64,000 nt of DNA from Hofstenia miamia (GCA_900660155.1 CABFPE010000758.1:280693-344692); one strand, 5' to 3'. Positions 35,633 to 46,960 are shown, counted from the stretch's first letter. A program made the numbers and translations. Notes: generated from the letters alone by a model not told the origin.

Positions 35633-37287
35633 TTAGTACCCATTACCTCATTACTTTTTTGCAGCAACAGGTGGAGAGTAGGACCTGAAGCTATGCGTTG
35701 AGTAGCCATCACCATTTCCATCGCCAGTTCACCTTCCCATTGTTCTAATTCAGCATACTGTGGCTCACGTGATAATTGCATTAAGACCTCCCTTTGTGTT
35801 AAAACTTCGTCTTTCAGCTTGAAATAGTGGATTGTAGGCAGCCGGTTGCTGATGGGACAATTCTTCCTTAAGTTGTTTAAGTGATGAGTGAAGGTGTCAT
35901 GAAATCTTTCGTAGAGGCAAAATCTTTTCATAGCAATCATCAATGTCATTAAGGCGTCTGTGTCGGAGGTGTGAGCATCCTCAGATCAAATCCGGGTGTT
36001 GGGGTAGAAATGTTCAAACACATCTCGCAATGACCCCATACAGGTTGCATGATCCATGAATAAAGAGCAAAACTCAAAGCTGACTCTCATATCCGTGATG
36101 TTGTGTATCGTGGTAACGTTAAGCAGTTCTAGAGTTTGTGCCTGCAATATCGTATCAATTATTAGTTTTTTATCTACGGCTAGTTTATGTGAAGGGATTT
36201 TCTCACATAACATTAGATCTGTGAGTAGTAGTTTTGTAATTGATGGCTCGTGGGAGGTTGGCAGTGAAATCTGACTGTAGTAAGATTTGTAAAGAATGAT
36301 GAAATTTTCCATTGTGTAGTGTAGGCTTTCAACCACCTTAGGGATGTTGTCTTCATGTTCTTCCCGGAGAACTATTACCAGACGTACTCCTTCAACCTTG
36401 GCTATACGGTACGCAATTTCAATCTGCTCCATTATTTGTTCATCTTGAACCTCATGAATTCTCAGAAAATAAATGACCAACAGGTTTGGGAAATCAATAT
36501 TAACTGATTCGAAGCTTCTTATGGTACTGCCACTATTTAAAAACTTACAGAGGTTGTGTATGGAAAAGTCTTCATAGAAAGAAATGTGGACCATGCTTCG
36601 CCAATATAACTGGCTGATTTCCTCGAGCATGCTGGAATCATAACAAATTATGCAATTTATTTGCGGACGTCTTTCTGCGTCAATTATAAAAGGTATTATG
36701 TCGATTGAACAACTTAACTTTTTGGTGTTATATGTCCATCGTAATTGATTCTGAGTGGCCTCTGAAATGTCATCACGAATGTAATGCACTGCTCAACGTG
36801 GAGCTATGAAATAAGGGTGTAATGTATCCGCACCAACTGTGGACATCCTTTGCTTGCGTTCTTCCATTTTCAGAGACCTAACTGATGAAGTAACGGAAGT
36901 ATCAGAGGTTGAGGGGGCTATCGAATCACTCTTAGGGGATGTATTTACACTTTGTATTGCACTAAAAGGGTAACGTAAAGTTTTAGGTTTAACAGTTTGT
37001 GAAGTTGATTGTGCCAGCTCTGCTCGCGCGCGTGGAGGTACGTATCCCCCCACGGAGTAGCGAGATGAGGACGGTGTAGATGCTATCTGCTCACCTAAGC
37101 GTGGAGCTACGTATCGCCCGCATGGTATAGGGTTCTCCTCAGCACCTTCATGTCGTCCTCGTTTGTTGGTATGAGCCTCATCGCGCCTGGATGAGGAGGA
37201 ATCGTGACTAACCTCCATCTTTCGTCTGACTCTGCGGCGACAGGACGGAGGAGCTGGCGACTCGCGTTTCTTCCCTATCTGTATCAT
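35633..37287 (-). pseudogene. Copy A ORF3 (fossil), N-terminal region and exonuclease-like tail
   Basis: ORF3 starts with an ATG at 37287 that overlaps the end of pol by 80 bases in another frame. The N-terminus is Ser/Pro/Arg-rich with basic clusters (R-R-R-V-R-R-K, K-R-G-R-H) that look like nuclear-localisation or RNA-binding signals, and repeated R-Y-V-A-P-R and G-Y-V-P-P-R motifs. An alpha/beta region (35986-36789) follows, with N-L-L-V-I-Y-F-L and R-L-V-I-V-L-R-E-E. The C-terminus has S-L-R-D-V-F and F-Y-P-N-T, then A-H-T-S-D-T-D-A-L (His 35971-35973, Asp 35956-35958), the H-x4-D of a DEDDh exonuclease, and a tail ending close to the 3' LTR. No signal peptide or membrane helix is present. 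The copy is incomplete. Confidence 0.72.
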
Positions 37288-40200
37288 TCCTAAACATATC
37301 TATAAGGTTAAGGTCCCAAATGTTGGGATCGTAAGTTTGATTAACTCTGGTGCGCCTTGAAGGCAAAACTCGTGAACTACAATTATCTATTATTTCAGGT
37401 TCAAAATCGGTATCATCTAGATCTTCTTCAGCAAATTCCGTTAAATTATCATAAGTTGCATATTCATCAATACCGTTATCAATTAAGGTATATTCGTTAT
37501 TGTCATCAATGATGACATTCTCAATGTCTTTAATCGCTCGTTTTAATCTCTGGAAATGTACGGTTCTCCCGTTACTAAGTGTATATGTGTTGTGGTCGAG
37601 CACTTTCTCAACCGTAAATGGTCCTTGCCAATTATTGGCTAATTTTCTGACCTGATTGTGATCAGTTGTAACACGAGGCAAATATGCGAATACTTTGTCG
37701 CCACGTCTATGAGATTCGCCATATAATTTTTTATTAAACGTTCTCTTCTGCCTTATACAAGATTGAGAGGTATTATGAGCAATGGTTAAATGAATCTCCT
37801 GCATGTCACGTAGCAACTGATTAACATATCTTTCTAAGGTAATGTCTGAGTAATTCGGATACATCATTGATAAAGAAGTTAGAGCTTCACGCCCGAACAT
37901 AGCTTTAAAAGGACTTATCCCAGTGGTTGAATGAACTGATGTATTATAAAAAAATTCGATGCACTCAATTACCCGTCGCCAATTTTTTCCTGCTGCTCGT
38001 GATACCGCCACCCTAATTAATTTTATCAAAGTTCTATTGAGTCGCTCCACTAATCCATTTGCCTGAGGGTGATAAGCCGTGGTAAAGTCATGTAATATTT
38101 CCAATTCAGACATAAGGGTTTTTATCAAATTGCTTTCGAATTGCGGACCACGATCCGAGACCAGACGAGACATAGGGCCATATTTTAAAATCCACTCCTT
38201 GACTATCTTATCAGCTACTTTTTCAGCGAGTGTGCTATCCATGGGAATGATTCGGGCGTACTTAGTGAAATGATCAACTAGCACTAACAGATACTGAAAT
38301 CCGTCACTATCACGAGACAGTTGCTCTAAGTCAATATGCACAATTTCATTGGGGCTTGATGCAGCACGACATTCCAATGCGGCCCGTTGCTCTGGAAAGT
38401 GAGCAGAATTAGTTAACAGACACTTTTTACATTTGTCAATGACATCTTGAACAGTTGATCTAATTCCGATAGTCACATAGCGAGAATTGAATGTCTTTTC
38501 TGTTTGGATAATTCCTAAATGACCTTTTTCGTGAACCCTCCTCACAAGATCTCTTTTAAAATATTCCGGAATAGCAAGACGGTTATTTCGACTCTTTGCA
38601 TATAATAAACCCTTCTTTGTTGTTGTCCAATTGTATTGATTATAATATCTAATCGCTGTTGGTGAAAGGGGAAAAAAGGGGTCCTTCATTCTTTTCATAA
38701 TATCGGAGAGGATGAGATCATTTTGTTGATGTTTAATAATTTCTTCTTCAGATATTTCTTCACGGATTAAGATTGGCAAAATTTCTTTACCATTTCGATC
38801 AGCATTTATTTCGGGAATTAATTCATACTCAGTGTGTGGTATGAATGCGAATGGGATTTTTTCTCCAGCTGGCTTTTTCAAGTCCCTTTCATAACTTGGC
38901 AACGCCGTCCAATAATCGGCGTTCAAATGTAGACGTCCGGGACGATGTTTGATAGAAAAGGAGAAGTCGTTTAGATATTCTATCCATCTGGCTACTATGT
39001 TGGACCTATCTCCTGAAAATTTTTTAAGCCAGGCTAGTGCGCTGTTATCAGTGCGCACGATGAATTTTCTACCTAAGATAAAATACTGAAACTTCTTTAG
39101 CGACTCTACTAATGCTAGCATTTCACATTTGGTTGCACCATAATTTTTTTCAGCAGCTCGTAATTTTCTGCTAAAATACTGAACTGGACATTCAACTCCA
39201 TTTATCTCTTGGCTCAATACGCCACTAATGGCGACAGCGCTTGCGTCACAGTCGACAATGAACTCCTTTGTGTAGTCTGGGGTATTCAACGACGGTATCT
39301 TTTGCAGTTCGGTTTTTATCCCTTCTAACGCCTCCTGCTCAGTCCAAGTCCATTTAAATTCGTGGGATTTTTTAAGCAAATGAGTAATAGATTTTGTTTT
39401 TTCGGCTAAATCTGGGATAAACATTCCGTAATAATTCAGAAATCCCATTAACCTCTGCACATCTTTTCTGCTCTGAGGTGTCTCAATTCGTTCTAAAAAC
39501 TGCTTTGCATTGGTTTTTATTGAGATTCGTCCATGCTCAATCACTCTGCCAAGAAAGGTGACTTTAATCTGTACTAAAGAGCATTTATTCCCATTCACCT
39601 TGAGACCAGCTTTCTGCAACAACTCCAAAGTTCTATTTAATTTCTCAAGATGTTCATCAAATGTGTCACTGGCTACCAGAATATCGTCTATATATGCAGA
39701 AATCCCAGGTTCAAGAATATTGGAATCGTTAGTTAAGACCTTGGTGACATATCGCTGAAAAGTGGCAGGAGCATTGCATAAACCGAAGGCCATATATTTC
39801 CATTCGTACAAACCGTAGGGTGTAATAAATGCGGTCTTTGGAATATCGGACGGACGCATTGGTACCTGCCAATAGGCCTTACAGAGGTCGAGGCAAGAGA
39901 AAAACTTATATCTACTGGCGTCATATAGCAGATCCTCGATTCGGGGTAATGGGTAAGCATCTTTGATCGTAATGTCATTCAATTTTCGAAAATCAATACA
40001 GAGTCTGTATTTCTCCCCTTGTCTAATAAACACGGTGGGGGCTGCGTAGGGACTATTGCTTCCCTGGATTATCCCACTCTCTATCAAGTCTTTTAGAATT
40101 TTCTCATATTCCGATTTTAGGTTTTCTGGAACTCGATGGACAGGTAATCGAATTGGTTTCTCTTGCTTTACTTCAATCACATGTTCTTCTCCAATTGCCT

Positions 40201-41065
40201 GCCCCACACTAATTGTACCATAATTAAACACCTCACTCTTGCTCTGCAGTATAGAAATGAGCGACTTTTTCTCGATATCATTTAGATGTGAATGGGTCTC
40301 GTTATTCACAGTGGGGATCTTAACAGTGGATAACTCTTCAAGATCGTGGATGGCAGTACAGATGGATAAACATGAGGTCTCGACACTTTCAACCTGAACT
40401 GGTACGCTGATTATCTGGAGATCAGATTCTTTAAATCGCACCAGGTGTTTTGATCCGTTAAGAATAGTAACATAGGTCTTTCCTGAACTTACTTTACATA
40501 AGTCAGGTGAAAAGGAGATGCCTTTGATGTATTTGCCCCTCTGGCCAGCTATCATCACGTCTCCATTCATTTCTGAATTCGAAAACACAGCTACTCGGGT
40601 CCAGTGCTTAGCTTCTAAGTAGACAGGCTCTTTCAAGTTAAACACAACTTCCCGTTCAGGAATTGTAGCTAACTGCGTGGCGTCTTGGTCCTTTATAGAT
40701 ATCGTGTTATTTTTATAATCAATTACACATGAGTTTTGCTCCAGAAAGTCATTACCCAAAATCAAATCATAGGGGAGTTGATGATTAGCAGTATCAATGA
40801 CAATAAGATCTACTTCAAATTGTTTGGCACAAATCTTCAACACAGCATTTTTTAATTTCCCTTTCAATGAAATTAAATTTCCCGACGCATCAATGAGTTT
40901 AACGTCGGATGAGGAATTGAGTGAGTCACGGGTAAAGCAAATGTCTTTGCAGCATTCATCACTTATGATTGACGCAGCAGCTCCGGTGTTGATAGTGGCA
41001 TTAATAATTCGTCCATTCATTTCCACAGGAATTAGGTTCTTCCTTATCATATTAGTGATCACCAA
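37208..41065 (-). CDS. pol: Copy A Pol polyprotein (open frame looks whole)
   Basis: One uninterrupted 1285-codon frame, the best preserved pol here. It would process and copy the element: retropepsin-like protease at the start (catalytic region about residues 25-35; L-P-Y-D-L-I-L-G-N-D-F-L at about 100), RT (C-I-D-F-R-K-L-N near 358, active site Y-I-D-D near 459), RNase H (V-D-C-D-A-S near 605, T-D-N-S-A-L near 670), and integrase with an HHCC zinc domain (H-E-K-G-H near 845, C-K-K-C near 878). The catalytic D, D, E lie near 911, 970 and 1006, followed by a G-P-F module near 1147. No chromodomain is seen. The ATG is within the gag-pol junction, and in copies B and C pol is reached by a -1 frame change from Gag. 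Family: Ty3/Gypsy (Metaviridae-like). It is a fossil or recently active copy; activity is not claimed. Confidence 0.9.
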   Translation of the reverse strand: MVITNMIRKNLIPVEMNGRIINATINTGAAASIISDECCKDICFTRDSLNSSSDVKLIDASGNLISLKGKLKNAVLKICAKQFEVDLIVIDTANHQLPYDLILGNDFLEQNSCVIDYKNNTISIKDQDATQLATIPEREVVFNLKEPVYLEAKHWTRVAVFSNSEMNGDVMIAGQRGKYIKGISFSPDLCKVSSGKTYVTILNGSKHLVRFKESDLQIISVPVQVESVETSCLSICTAIHDLEELSTVKIPTVNNETHSHLNDIEKKSLISILQSKSEVFNYGTISVGQAIGEEHVIEVKQEKPIRLPVHRVPENLKSEYEKILKDLIESGIIQGSNSPYAAPTVFIRQGEKYRLCIDFRKLNDITIKDAYPLPRIEDLLYDASRYKFFSCLDLCKAYWQVPMRPSDIPKTAFITPYGLYEWKYMAFGLCNAPATFQRYVTKVLTNDSNILEPGISAYIDDILVASDTFDEHLEKLNRTLELLQKAGLKVNGNKCSLVQIKVTFLGRVIEHGRISIKTNAKQFLERIETPQSRKDVQRLMGFLNYYGMFIPDLAEKTKSITHLLKKSHEFKWTWTEQEALEGIKTELQKIPSLNTPDYTKEFIVDCDASAVAISGVLSQEINGVECPVQYFSRKLRAAEKNYGATKCEMLALVESLKKFQYFILGRKFIVRTDNSALAWLKKFSGDRSNIVARWIEYLNDFSFSIKHRPGRLHLNADYWTALPSYERDLKKPAGEKIPFAFIPHTEYELIPEINADRNGKEILPILIREEISEEEIIKHQQNDLILSDIMKRMKDPFFPLSPTAIRYYNQYNWTTTKKGLLYAKSRNNRLAIPEYFKRDLVRRVHEKGHLGIIQTEKTFNSRYVTIGIRSTVQDVIDKCKKCLLTNSAHFPEQRAALECRAASSPNEIVHIDLEQLSRDSDGFQYLLVLVDHFTKYARIIPMDSTLAEKVADKIVKEWILKYGPMSRLVSDRGPQFESNLIKTLMSELEILHDFTTAYHPQANGLVERLNRTLIKLIRVAVSRAAGKNWRRVIECIEFFYNTSVHSTTGISPFKAMFGREALTSLSMMYPNYSDITLERYVNQLLRDMQEIHLTIAHNTSQSCIRQKRTFNKKLYGESHRRGDKVFAYLPRVTTDHNQVRKLANNWQGPFTVEKVLDHNTYTLSNGRTVHFQRLKRAIKDIENVIIDDNNEYTLIDNGIDEYATYDNLTEFAEEDLDDTDFEPEIIDNCSSRVLPSRRTRVNQTYDPNIWDLNLIDMFRNDTDREETRVASSSVLSPQSQTKDGG

Positions 41066-41108
41066 TACATCCCGTGCACGTTTTGAAGGAGTCGGCGCTC
41101 CATTTAAT

Positions 41109-42872
41109 TTAATGTGGTGACTCGTTTTCTGTCAAATCTACTAATAATGTATCAGTAGAGGATGTAGCAGGCTCATCAACTAAGAAACCCTCACCTTCAG
41201 CAACAATTTGAATCTTTGCTTTACAATTAGATTTAAAATGACCTTTCTCGCCACAGCGGAAACACCTCACTGAAGCCATGTTGAAATCTTTTTTTAAAAT
41301 GGTCTTCTTAGGCTCCTGTCTTACATTGGTTCCAGATAATTCATAAAGATCTTTATCAATTCGATTAGAGTTATAAATCATGTATACTACACTAATCGCC
41401 TTTTGTATGATATCGTGCAAACTCTCCTCTGGGTCGCATTTCATTTCCAGGCGACTACGGATAGAAGGAGGGAACCCTCTGCAAATATATGAGAAGAGGT
41501 CATGCCAAGAGTATTCAGGAGACAAACTACTTAATCGAAAAAGTCTTTCAACCTGCGTAATGTAATTACAAATATCGTCACCTCTCTTAAAAGACATATC
41601 ACAAAGCAATGTCTTGTATTGGTGTTTTATATGAGGAGCCCTGTAGTGATCCTCAAAAAATCCAACTAACAGTTGATAGTCAGTCTTGATATTCCGATCC
41701 AACATCATGTATTGATTGTATGCTAGCCCGCTCAAATACAGTGGAAATTGTGATACCGCGTCTTCTTGAGATGTCTTATATTGTTTCATGTGAAGCTCGA
41801 ACAGAAAAAACCACTCTTCAAAGGATTGTGAAACTGCATCGATTTGTCCCGTGAATTTAGGTAAAACTGAATGTTTACTGTGCACTGGTATTTGTCCGGG
41901 AGTCTCAAAAGGGAGAATTGAACGACAAAATCAGGGTTGCTTATCTGAGGTGGTACCATTTAGCGGACTCTGAGCGTCAGTCATATGTTCTTTGGCGGTC
42001 ATTACTGCAGAAGCGCAAGGTGGCTGCACATGAATGGGAGGAATGAAATCTCTCGGAGGGGTAGCAACTGTGGCAATGGATGCTTGCGTAAATGTAGGAT
42101 TAGACGACACAAACGAATTGATGCAAGATGACACTGAAGTGGGGGGAATCATCATCTTACTTTCATCACACTGTGAAGGTATCGGTGCATTCAAAAGAAC
42201 AGGGGTTGAATTTCTACCTCCTTCAGATCGAATCATCTGGGCAAATTGATCAGTTATCTTCTCGGCCAAATCCCCTAAAGCTTCATTTAATGTAGCATGA
42301 GTAACAAATTCATCAACTGGGAATTTCAAGAGGTTAGCCTCTTCCGACTTAGCCATCTGGGTTTTTAACTCGTGAATTTGTAATTCCAATGCAACAGTTG
42401 ATTCTAGCATTCGCATTTCCATCTTCTGGTATGCAACATGTTGAGTATTGAGTTCGGCTTGGAGAGATTCGACCTGATGCTCACTATCCATTCTCATAGC
42501 TACTTGCTGTGATAATGCGTCTTTCAGGTGCTCAATTTCCATCTGTTGAGTATCAAAATGTGGCAAGGAGTTCATCACATTGTCACCATGATTATCGGGA
42601 CGAAATGGAATGGGAGGAGCATTTTGCGTATTCAAGACTCTGCAAAGCCGTCGCTGGATGTTGGGGCTGCTAGTACCCTCTCATGGATATGGACTAGTTG
42701 ATGCCAGATGATCTTGATGTTTAGCCGTTTGGGTAGGAGAAGTCAGAGGACAGAAATTTAACAATGATCCAACAGTGCAAGGGGCAACGTCCTGGTTGCC
42801 AACGCTTACACAGGGGACACTCAGAGGAGTCCCAAAAGTAGGAGAATAAGTAACTGTACGATTTGAATCCAT
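41109..42872 (-). pseudogene. gag: Copy A Gag region
   Basis: It starts at the ATG at 42870-42872, just after a strong splice-acceptor-like tract. The N-terminal part is Ser/Thr/Pro-rich. The middle (about 42180-42560) is a coiled coil with I-E-H-L-K-D-A-L-S-Q-Q heptads. The capsid-like part (41400-41885) has W-F-F-L-F-E-L-H-M, F-P-L-Y-L-S-G-L-A-Y-N-Q-Y-M-M-L-D and H-Y-R-A-P-H. A CCHC zinc knuckle (C-F-R-C-G-E-K-G-H-F-K-S-N-C) is at 41223-41264. Gag would form the particle and bind RNA. It is largely open with a small number of breaks (one or two). Confidence 0.82.
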
Positions 42873-43285
42873 TAATCTACAAGAAAAATAACAAGAAATA
42901 ATAACTATGATAATGGACATCTGGGAGCACTTCCCAACTATAGAAGAAACACACAGCTCATAAAAATCACAGAATCCAAACCCAAATGTGGGATTACAGC
43001 TTAAGGCGGCACTTGGTAATAAATCCAACACATAAAGCACTGAGACAAAAAGCAGAATTGTAAAAAGTAAAACACAAACATAAACTAAGCAGAACACTTA
43101 AAAATCGTGATCACCCTTCCAATGGAGAGAAAAAGGATCTGTATACATCAGTTGGTAGATTTGCAATGAAATCCCATTGCCGTCAGGGGAAACAACTATC
43201 CCAGCTGACAAGCACCAAAGCTAAACCAAAACCAAATCCAAACCATCAAAAGAGACAACCAGGAATATGTTGTTATCACGTCAGC
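42873..43285 (-). other. Copy A leader between primer site and Gag
   Basis: About 400 bases of untranslated leader. It ends in a T-rich tract and CTTGTAG just before the Gag ATG in all array copies, a strong 3' splice-site look. In copies B and C the leader is also open in frame for about 95 codons with hydrophobic content, which I do not take as coding. Confidence 0.5.
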
Positions 43286-43303
43286 GTCCTGTCATGGTCG
43301 CCA
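43286..43303 (-). promoter_or_regulatory. Copy A primer binding site (tRNA-Arg type)
   Basis: The minus strand reads TGGCGACCATGACAGGAC right after the LTR end (TCTACA). Its complement GTCCTGTCATGGTCGCCA ends in CCA. From memory of fly arginine tRNAs (...GTCCTGTCACGGTCG plus CCA) it differs at one base. Copies B (52810-52827) and C (62392-62409) have the same site with G to A changes. Confidence 0.8.
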
Positions 43304-44175
43304 TGTAGAATCACGGGCTGTAATTATACTAGAAAACTACTTGACTCTGCAGAAGGTTTAACATAAGAAATGACAGCCCTGATTCTGGGAAAACATAAAA
43401 AAAGACAGCACTGATTCTGGGAAAACAGGTAAAGAGAAAACAAACTAATATAAACATTGGTAATTCATCCAAGTATTCAATACTTTAGGTAACTCCAAGA
43501 TGACCAACTCACATGGCTTCCAGCTGAAGCAAAGTCTTTAGAAACAGTTTAGTGATCGACTTAGTGCATGGTGCTACCCTATTTGTCTCACTTATTAATT
43601 TCTATCTCATAGCAAAAATAAACATCTCATTTTCATTGTTAGTTCTCAGCTCACTAAATAATAGTCTGTAATTGCCAGACATTCGTGCTAGCCAACGGCA
43701 TGGTATCATCACAGTGTCATAAAATATAAGTGCATGTATGTGTTGAATATCAAACGAGAGGTTTATTATTTCCTTAGCCGTAACCATATCCATAACTTAA
43801 TGAGTCCACAATTTGGGCTGGGAAGATCTGTTGATCACCAGGAGCTACGTGTCGCCCTGTACTTTAAGAAAGCACTCCCAAATTGTCGCCAAGCTTAAGC
43901 AATTATTTTCATAATCAAAAAATACTAAACAAAGTAATGGAGAGAAAAGTGAACAGTAATTGAAGCTAGATAAAATCTATTAACCATTCTCAACATTGTT
44001 ACTCAATTTATACACCTTCAAAATACTAAATAATTACCTGTCTTTGTTTACAATTGAAATTAAGTATTAGCTATTCATGTTATAAATTTCCCTCACAAAT
44101 TAAATTTGAGCAACATGTTTAATACCATCAAGGAGACTTAGCTTTCCTTCATAAAACTAATCTCGAAATTGTTAT
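43304..44175 (-). repeat. LTR B (5' LTR of copy A, 3' LTR of copy B)
   Basis: The plus strand begins TGTAGAATCACGGG. It has a TATA box at 44006-44012 and the same internal landmarks as LTR A, but lacks the far U3 end and runs directly into ORF3 sequence of copy B. It shares variants with LTR C and not with A or D. It carries two copies of a GACAGCC/ACTGATTCTGGG segment (43372 and 43403). Confidence 0.8.
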
Positions 44176-46958
44176 CACCAGCAAGTAATTTTTCAAGTCC
44201 CACCTTGTATTCATCAGATTTCATTAGTCTATTCACCTCAGCAGAAGTACTCACATAATTCAATTTATCAGGAAAACAGGCTGACACTTTCTTCTTATTT
44301 TTCTTCACTCACCATTTTGTTGAATAAGGGGAGTCTCAACACATGGAGGGGGAATGCATAATAAATTTTCTTTTCTAATATTGCACTCCAAGTCTGTGAA
44401 AGAACACTTGTTTTGTAAGCTAGCAGTTCCAATCGTAACAGGATAATTAATCTGCTCATGCTTAATTGTATCCCAGAATCGATTTCTTAAGCCATGTGTA
44501 CGCAATTCTTCAATTTGTTTGCTAGAAATCTTCACTCGAGCAGTAGTGCATTCTACGTCCAGAGCTACTTGTCGCCCTGGAGATTGTAGAATGACTAGTT
44601 CCTCTTTTGAAAACATCTCAGTTAAACACCACTTCATCATCCCAAGCACATCTTTTTCGTTGTTTTCCACTAATAATCTCTTTTGAGTCGACAACTCTTT
44701 ATCAAAATCAGAAGGGTCATGCTCTAGCATGAGAATCCGCTCATTTTCTGTAATTGACCATTGAGGGGTAGGCTGAGGTGATCCACCAAATTTCTCTAAG
44801 TTCGCTTTCTCTATGAGGTCACGGATGTGTGGAGATAATTGAACTGAAGATGTAGCTAGTAATTCCTCTTCTCTATAGAACTGTTCAGGAGTCTTCATAA
44901 CCTGTTCAAAGATAGTAATAGGGATTATTTTTCCTTCTTTCTCAACTTGTCTGGCGGATTCTGCGAACTTTCCGTAGCCACATTCTGGGTAAGAGATCCT
45001 GTGTGCATCAAAGAATTTCTCATTCTTCTCTATCACCCCACTTGTTCTTATCAACTCCAAAAAGGTTTGCATTGAACCAGGTTGTCGATCAATTAATCTC
45101 TTGGTGCTTAACAGGGCATTCTCTGAGGAAAAAATTGCAAACTTAGTTTCAGCAGTGGCACCCCACATGTACTTTTTCATCGTTTCTGAAAAAATATTGA
45201 TGTCTGACGGACAAATTCCCAGCTGATTGCTAATCAATATGATTGACATTTTTCCTGTTATACTACTCGCCCCCACCAGTTGGGCATAATATTTTTCATA
45301 ATGATCCATAGCCCTTTTAGTTTTGCAGGGAGAAGATGGTGGTGTACATTTATGTAATAACCAATTCTTCACTTTCCACATAAGGGGACAGACTGCTATT
45401 TCATGATCCGCTGTTTTGGACATTGCTTTCTGTTTATTTTGATTGATAGGTAAAATTAAATGAGGATCTCTAGTGAGATAAATGGAAATGATCCATATAG
45501 CACCTCTCGCATAAATATCTGGCACTCTTTCTTCAGAAAACAAAAACAACTTAAAGTTTTTCCGATCTTGCATGTGGTAGGAGAACTTAATTTCTTAGAG
45601 TAACGCTCAACGGAGGGATGGTATTGGGAACTAGGGCTTTTTATATGTAGATTGGGCCAATCAGACTCAGGGTTTTTAGTAGCTTTCATATCAGACCATA
45701 TCGCCTGGATCTCCTGTAATGTATCAACACTTTGCGCAAAAGCAAAACTGACTCTAAGATCTGTTACTGTGTATATAGAGGGAATGTTTAATACTTTAAG
45801 TGTCTGTGCTTGCAGTATGGTGTCAATTAAGAGTTTTGTGTCCACTGCTAGTCTGTGTGAGGGAATTTTTTCACATAGCATTAAATCTGTAAGTAAGAGT
45901 TTAGTCACTGATTGCGTGTGAGCATGGTGCATTGATATTTGAGAATAGGCAGAGTGATAAAGAATAATGAAATTCTCCATTCTGTAATGAAGGCTCTCTA
46001 TTACGTCGGGGATACTGTCTTCATGTTCTTCTCGGAGAATTATTACAAGACATATTCTTTCGACTTTTGCTATCCTATACGCAATCTCAATCCGTTCCAT
46101 TATGTTGTCATCCTTTACTTCATGAATATGTAAAAAATAGATTACAAGAAGGTTTGGGAAATCTATATTCACACACTCGAAGCTTTGAATTATGCTACCA
46201 TTATTGAGAAATTTGCATAAATTATATATGGAGAAATCTTCGTCAAAGGAAGTGTGGACTGTACTGCGCCAATATGAACGGGTAATACCTTCAAGCATAC
46301 TGGAATCATAGCATATTATGGAATTTATTTGTGGACGTCTTTCCTCATCAATTATAAAAGGTATCATATCAATAGAACAACCTAGCTGTTTGTCGTTATA
46401 TGTCCATCACAATTGATTCTGTGTCTCTTCCAAAATATTGTCTCAGACGTAATGTACTGCTCTACATGTAGCTGTGAAGTAGGGGTGGAGGGTTTCTTCA
46501 CCAACTTTTGACATCCTTTTCTTTTGTTCTTCCATCTTCTTTGATCTGACTGTTGAAGTAACGGAAGTATCAGAGGTTGAGGGGGCTATCAAATCACTCT
46601 TAGGGGATATATTTACACTTTGTATTGCACTAAAAGGGTAATGTAAAGTTTTAGTTTTTACAGTTTGTGAAGTTGTTTGTGCCAGCTCTGCTCACGTGCG
46701 TGGAGGTACGTGTCCCCCCACGGAGTAGCGAGATGAGGACGGTGTCGATGCTGTCTCCTCTCCTAAGTGTGGAGCTACGTGTTGCCCACACGGAATAGGA
46801 CTCTCCTCAGCACCTTTGTGTTGTTCTTGTTTGTTTCTACATGCCTCATCAAGCCTCAATGAGGAGGTACCATCATGACTAAGCTCCATCTTTCGTCTCA
46901 CTTGGTGGTGATGGGGCGGAGGAGCTGGTGACTCACATTTCTTCCCTATTGGTATCAT
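44176..46958 (-). pseudogene. Copy B ORF3, with exonuclease motif I (fossil)
   Basis: It starts at the ATG at 46958, just beyond the end of pol. The N-terminus is His/Pro/Ser-rich with H-V-A-P-H and H-V-P-P-R motifs. An alpha/beta region (45600-46367) contains N-L-L-V-I-Y-F-L-H-I and I-C-L-V-I-I-L-R-E-E. A large alpha-rich region (about 44750-45573) follows, with A-R-G-A-I-W-I-I-S, M-S-I-I-L-I-S-N-Q-L-G and E-C-G-Y-G-K-F-A-E-S-A-R. The exonuclease-like start then reads V-A-L-D-V-E-C-T-T (Asp 44557-44559, Glu 44551-44553), followed by N-Y-P-V-T-I-G-T-A-S-L. No signal peptide or transmembrane segment. Motifs II and III are not present in this copy. Almost identical to copy C. Confidence 0.72.
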
Positions 46959-46960
46959 TC

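Noticed and set aside
35633-37287. ORF3 as an envelope glycoprotein
   Set aside because: Position fits, but there is no signal peptide, fusion peptide, cysteine pattern or membrane anchor; the exonuclease motifs explain its C-terminus better.
38079-38273. Plus-strand ORFs antisense to array pol and Gag (also 39510-39758, 40797-41120, 47715-47909, 50366-50731, 58663-58905, 59949-60314)
   Set aside because: Shadows of conserved minus-strand coding sequence; they recur only because the sense strand does.
43602-43793. 63-codon minus-strand ORF inside LTR B, also open in LTR C (53126-53317)
   Set aside because: The two LTRs are near-identical duplicates, and the frame has no matching ATG-led version in LTR A. 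It is most likely chance openness of U5/R sequence.
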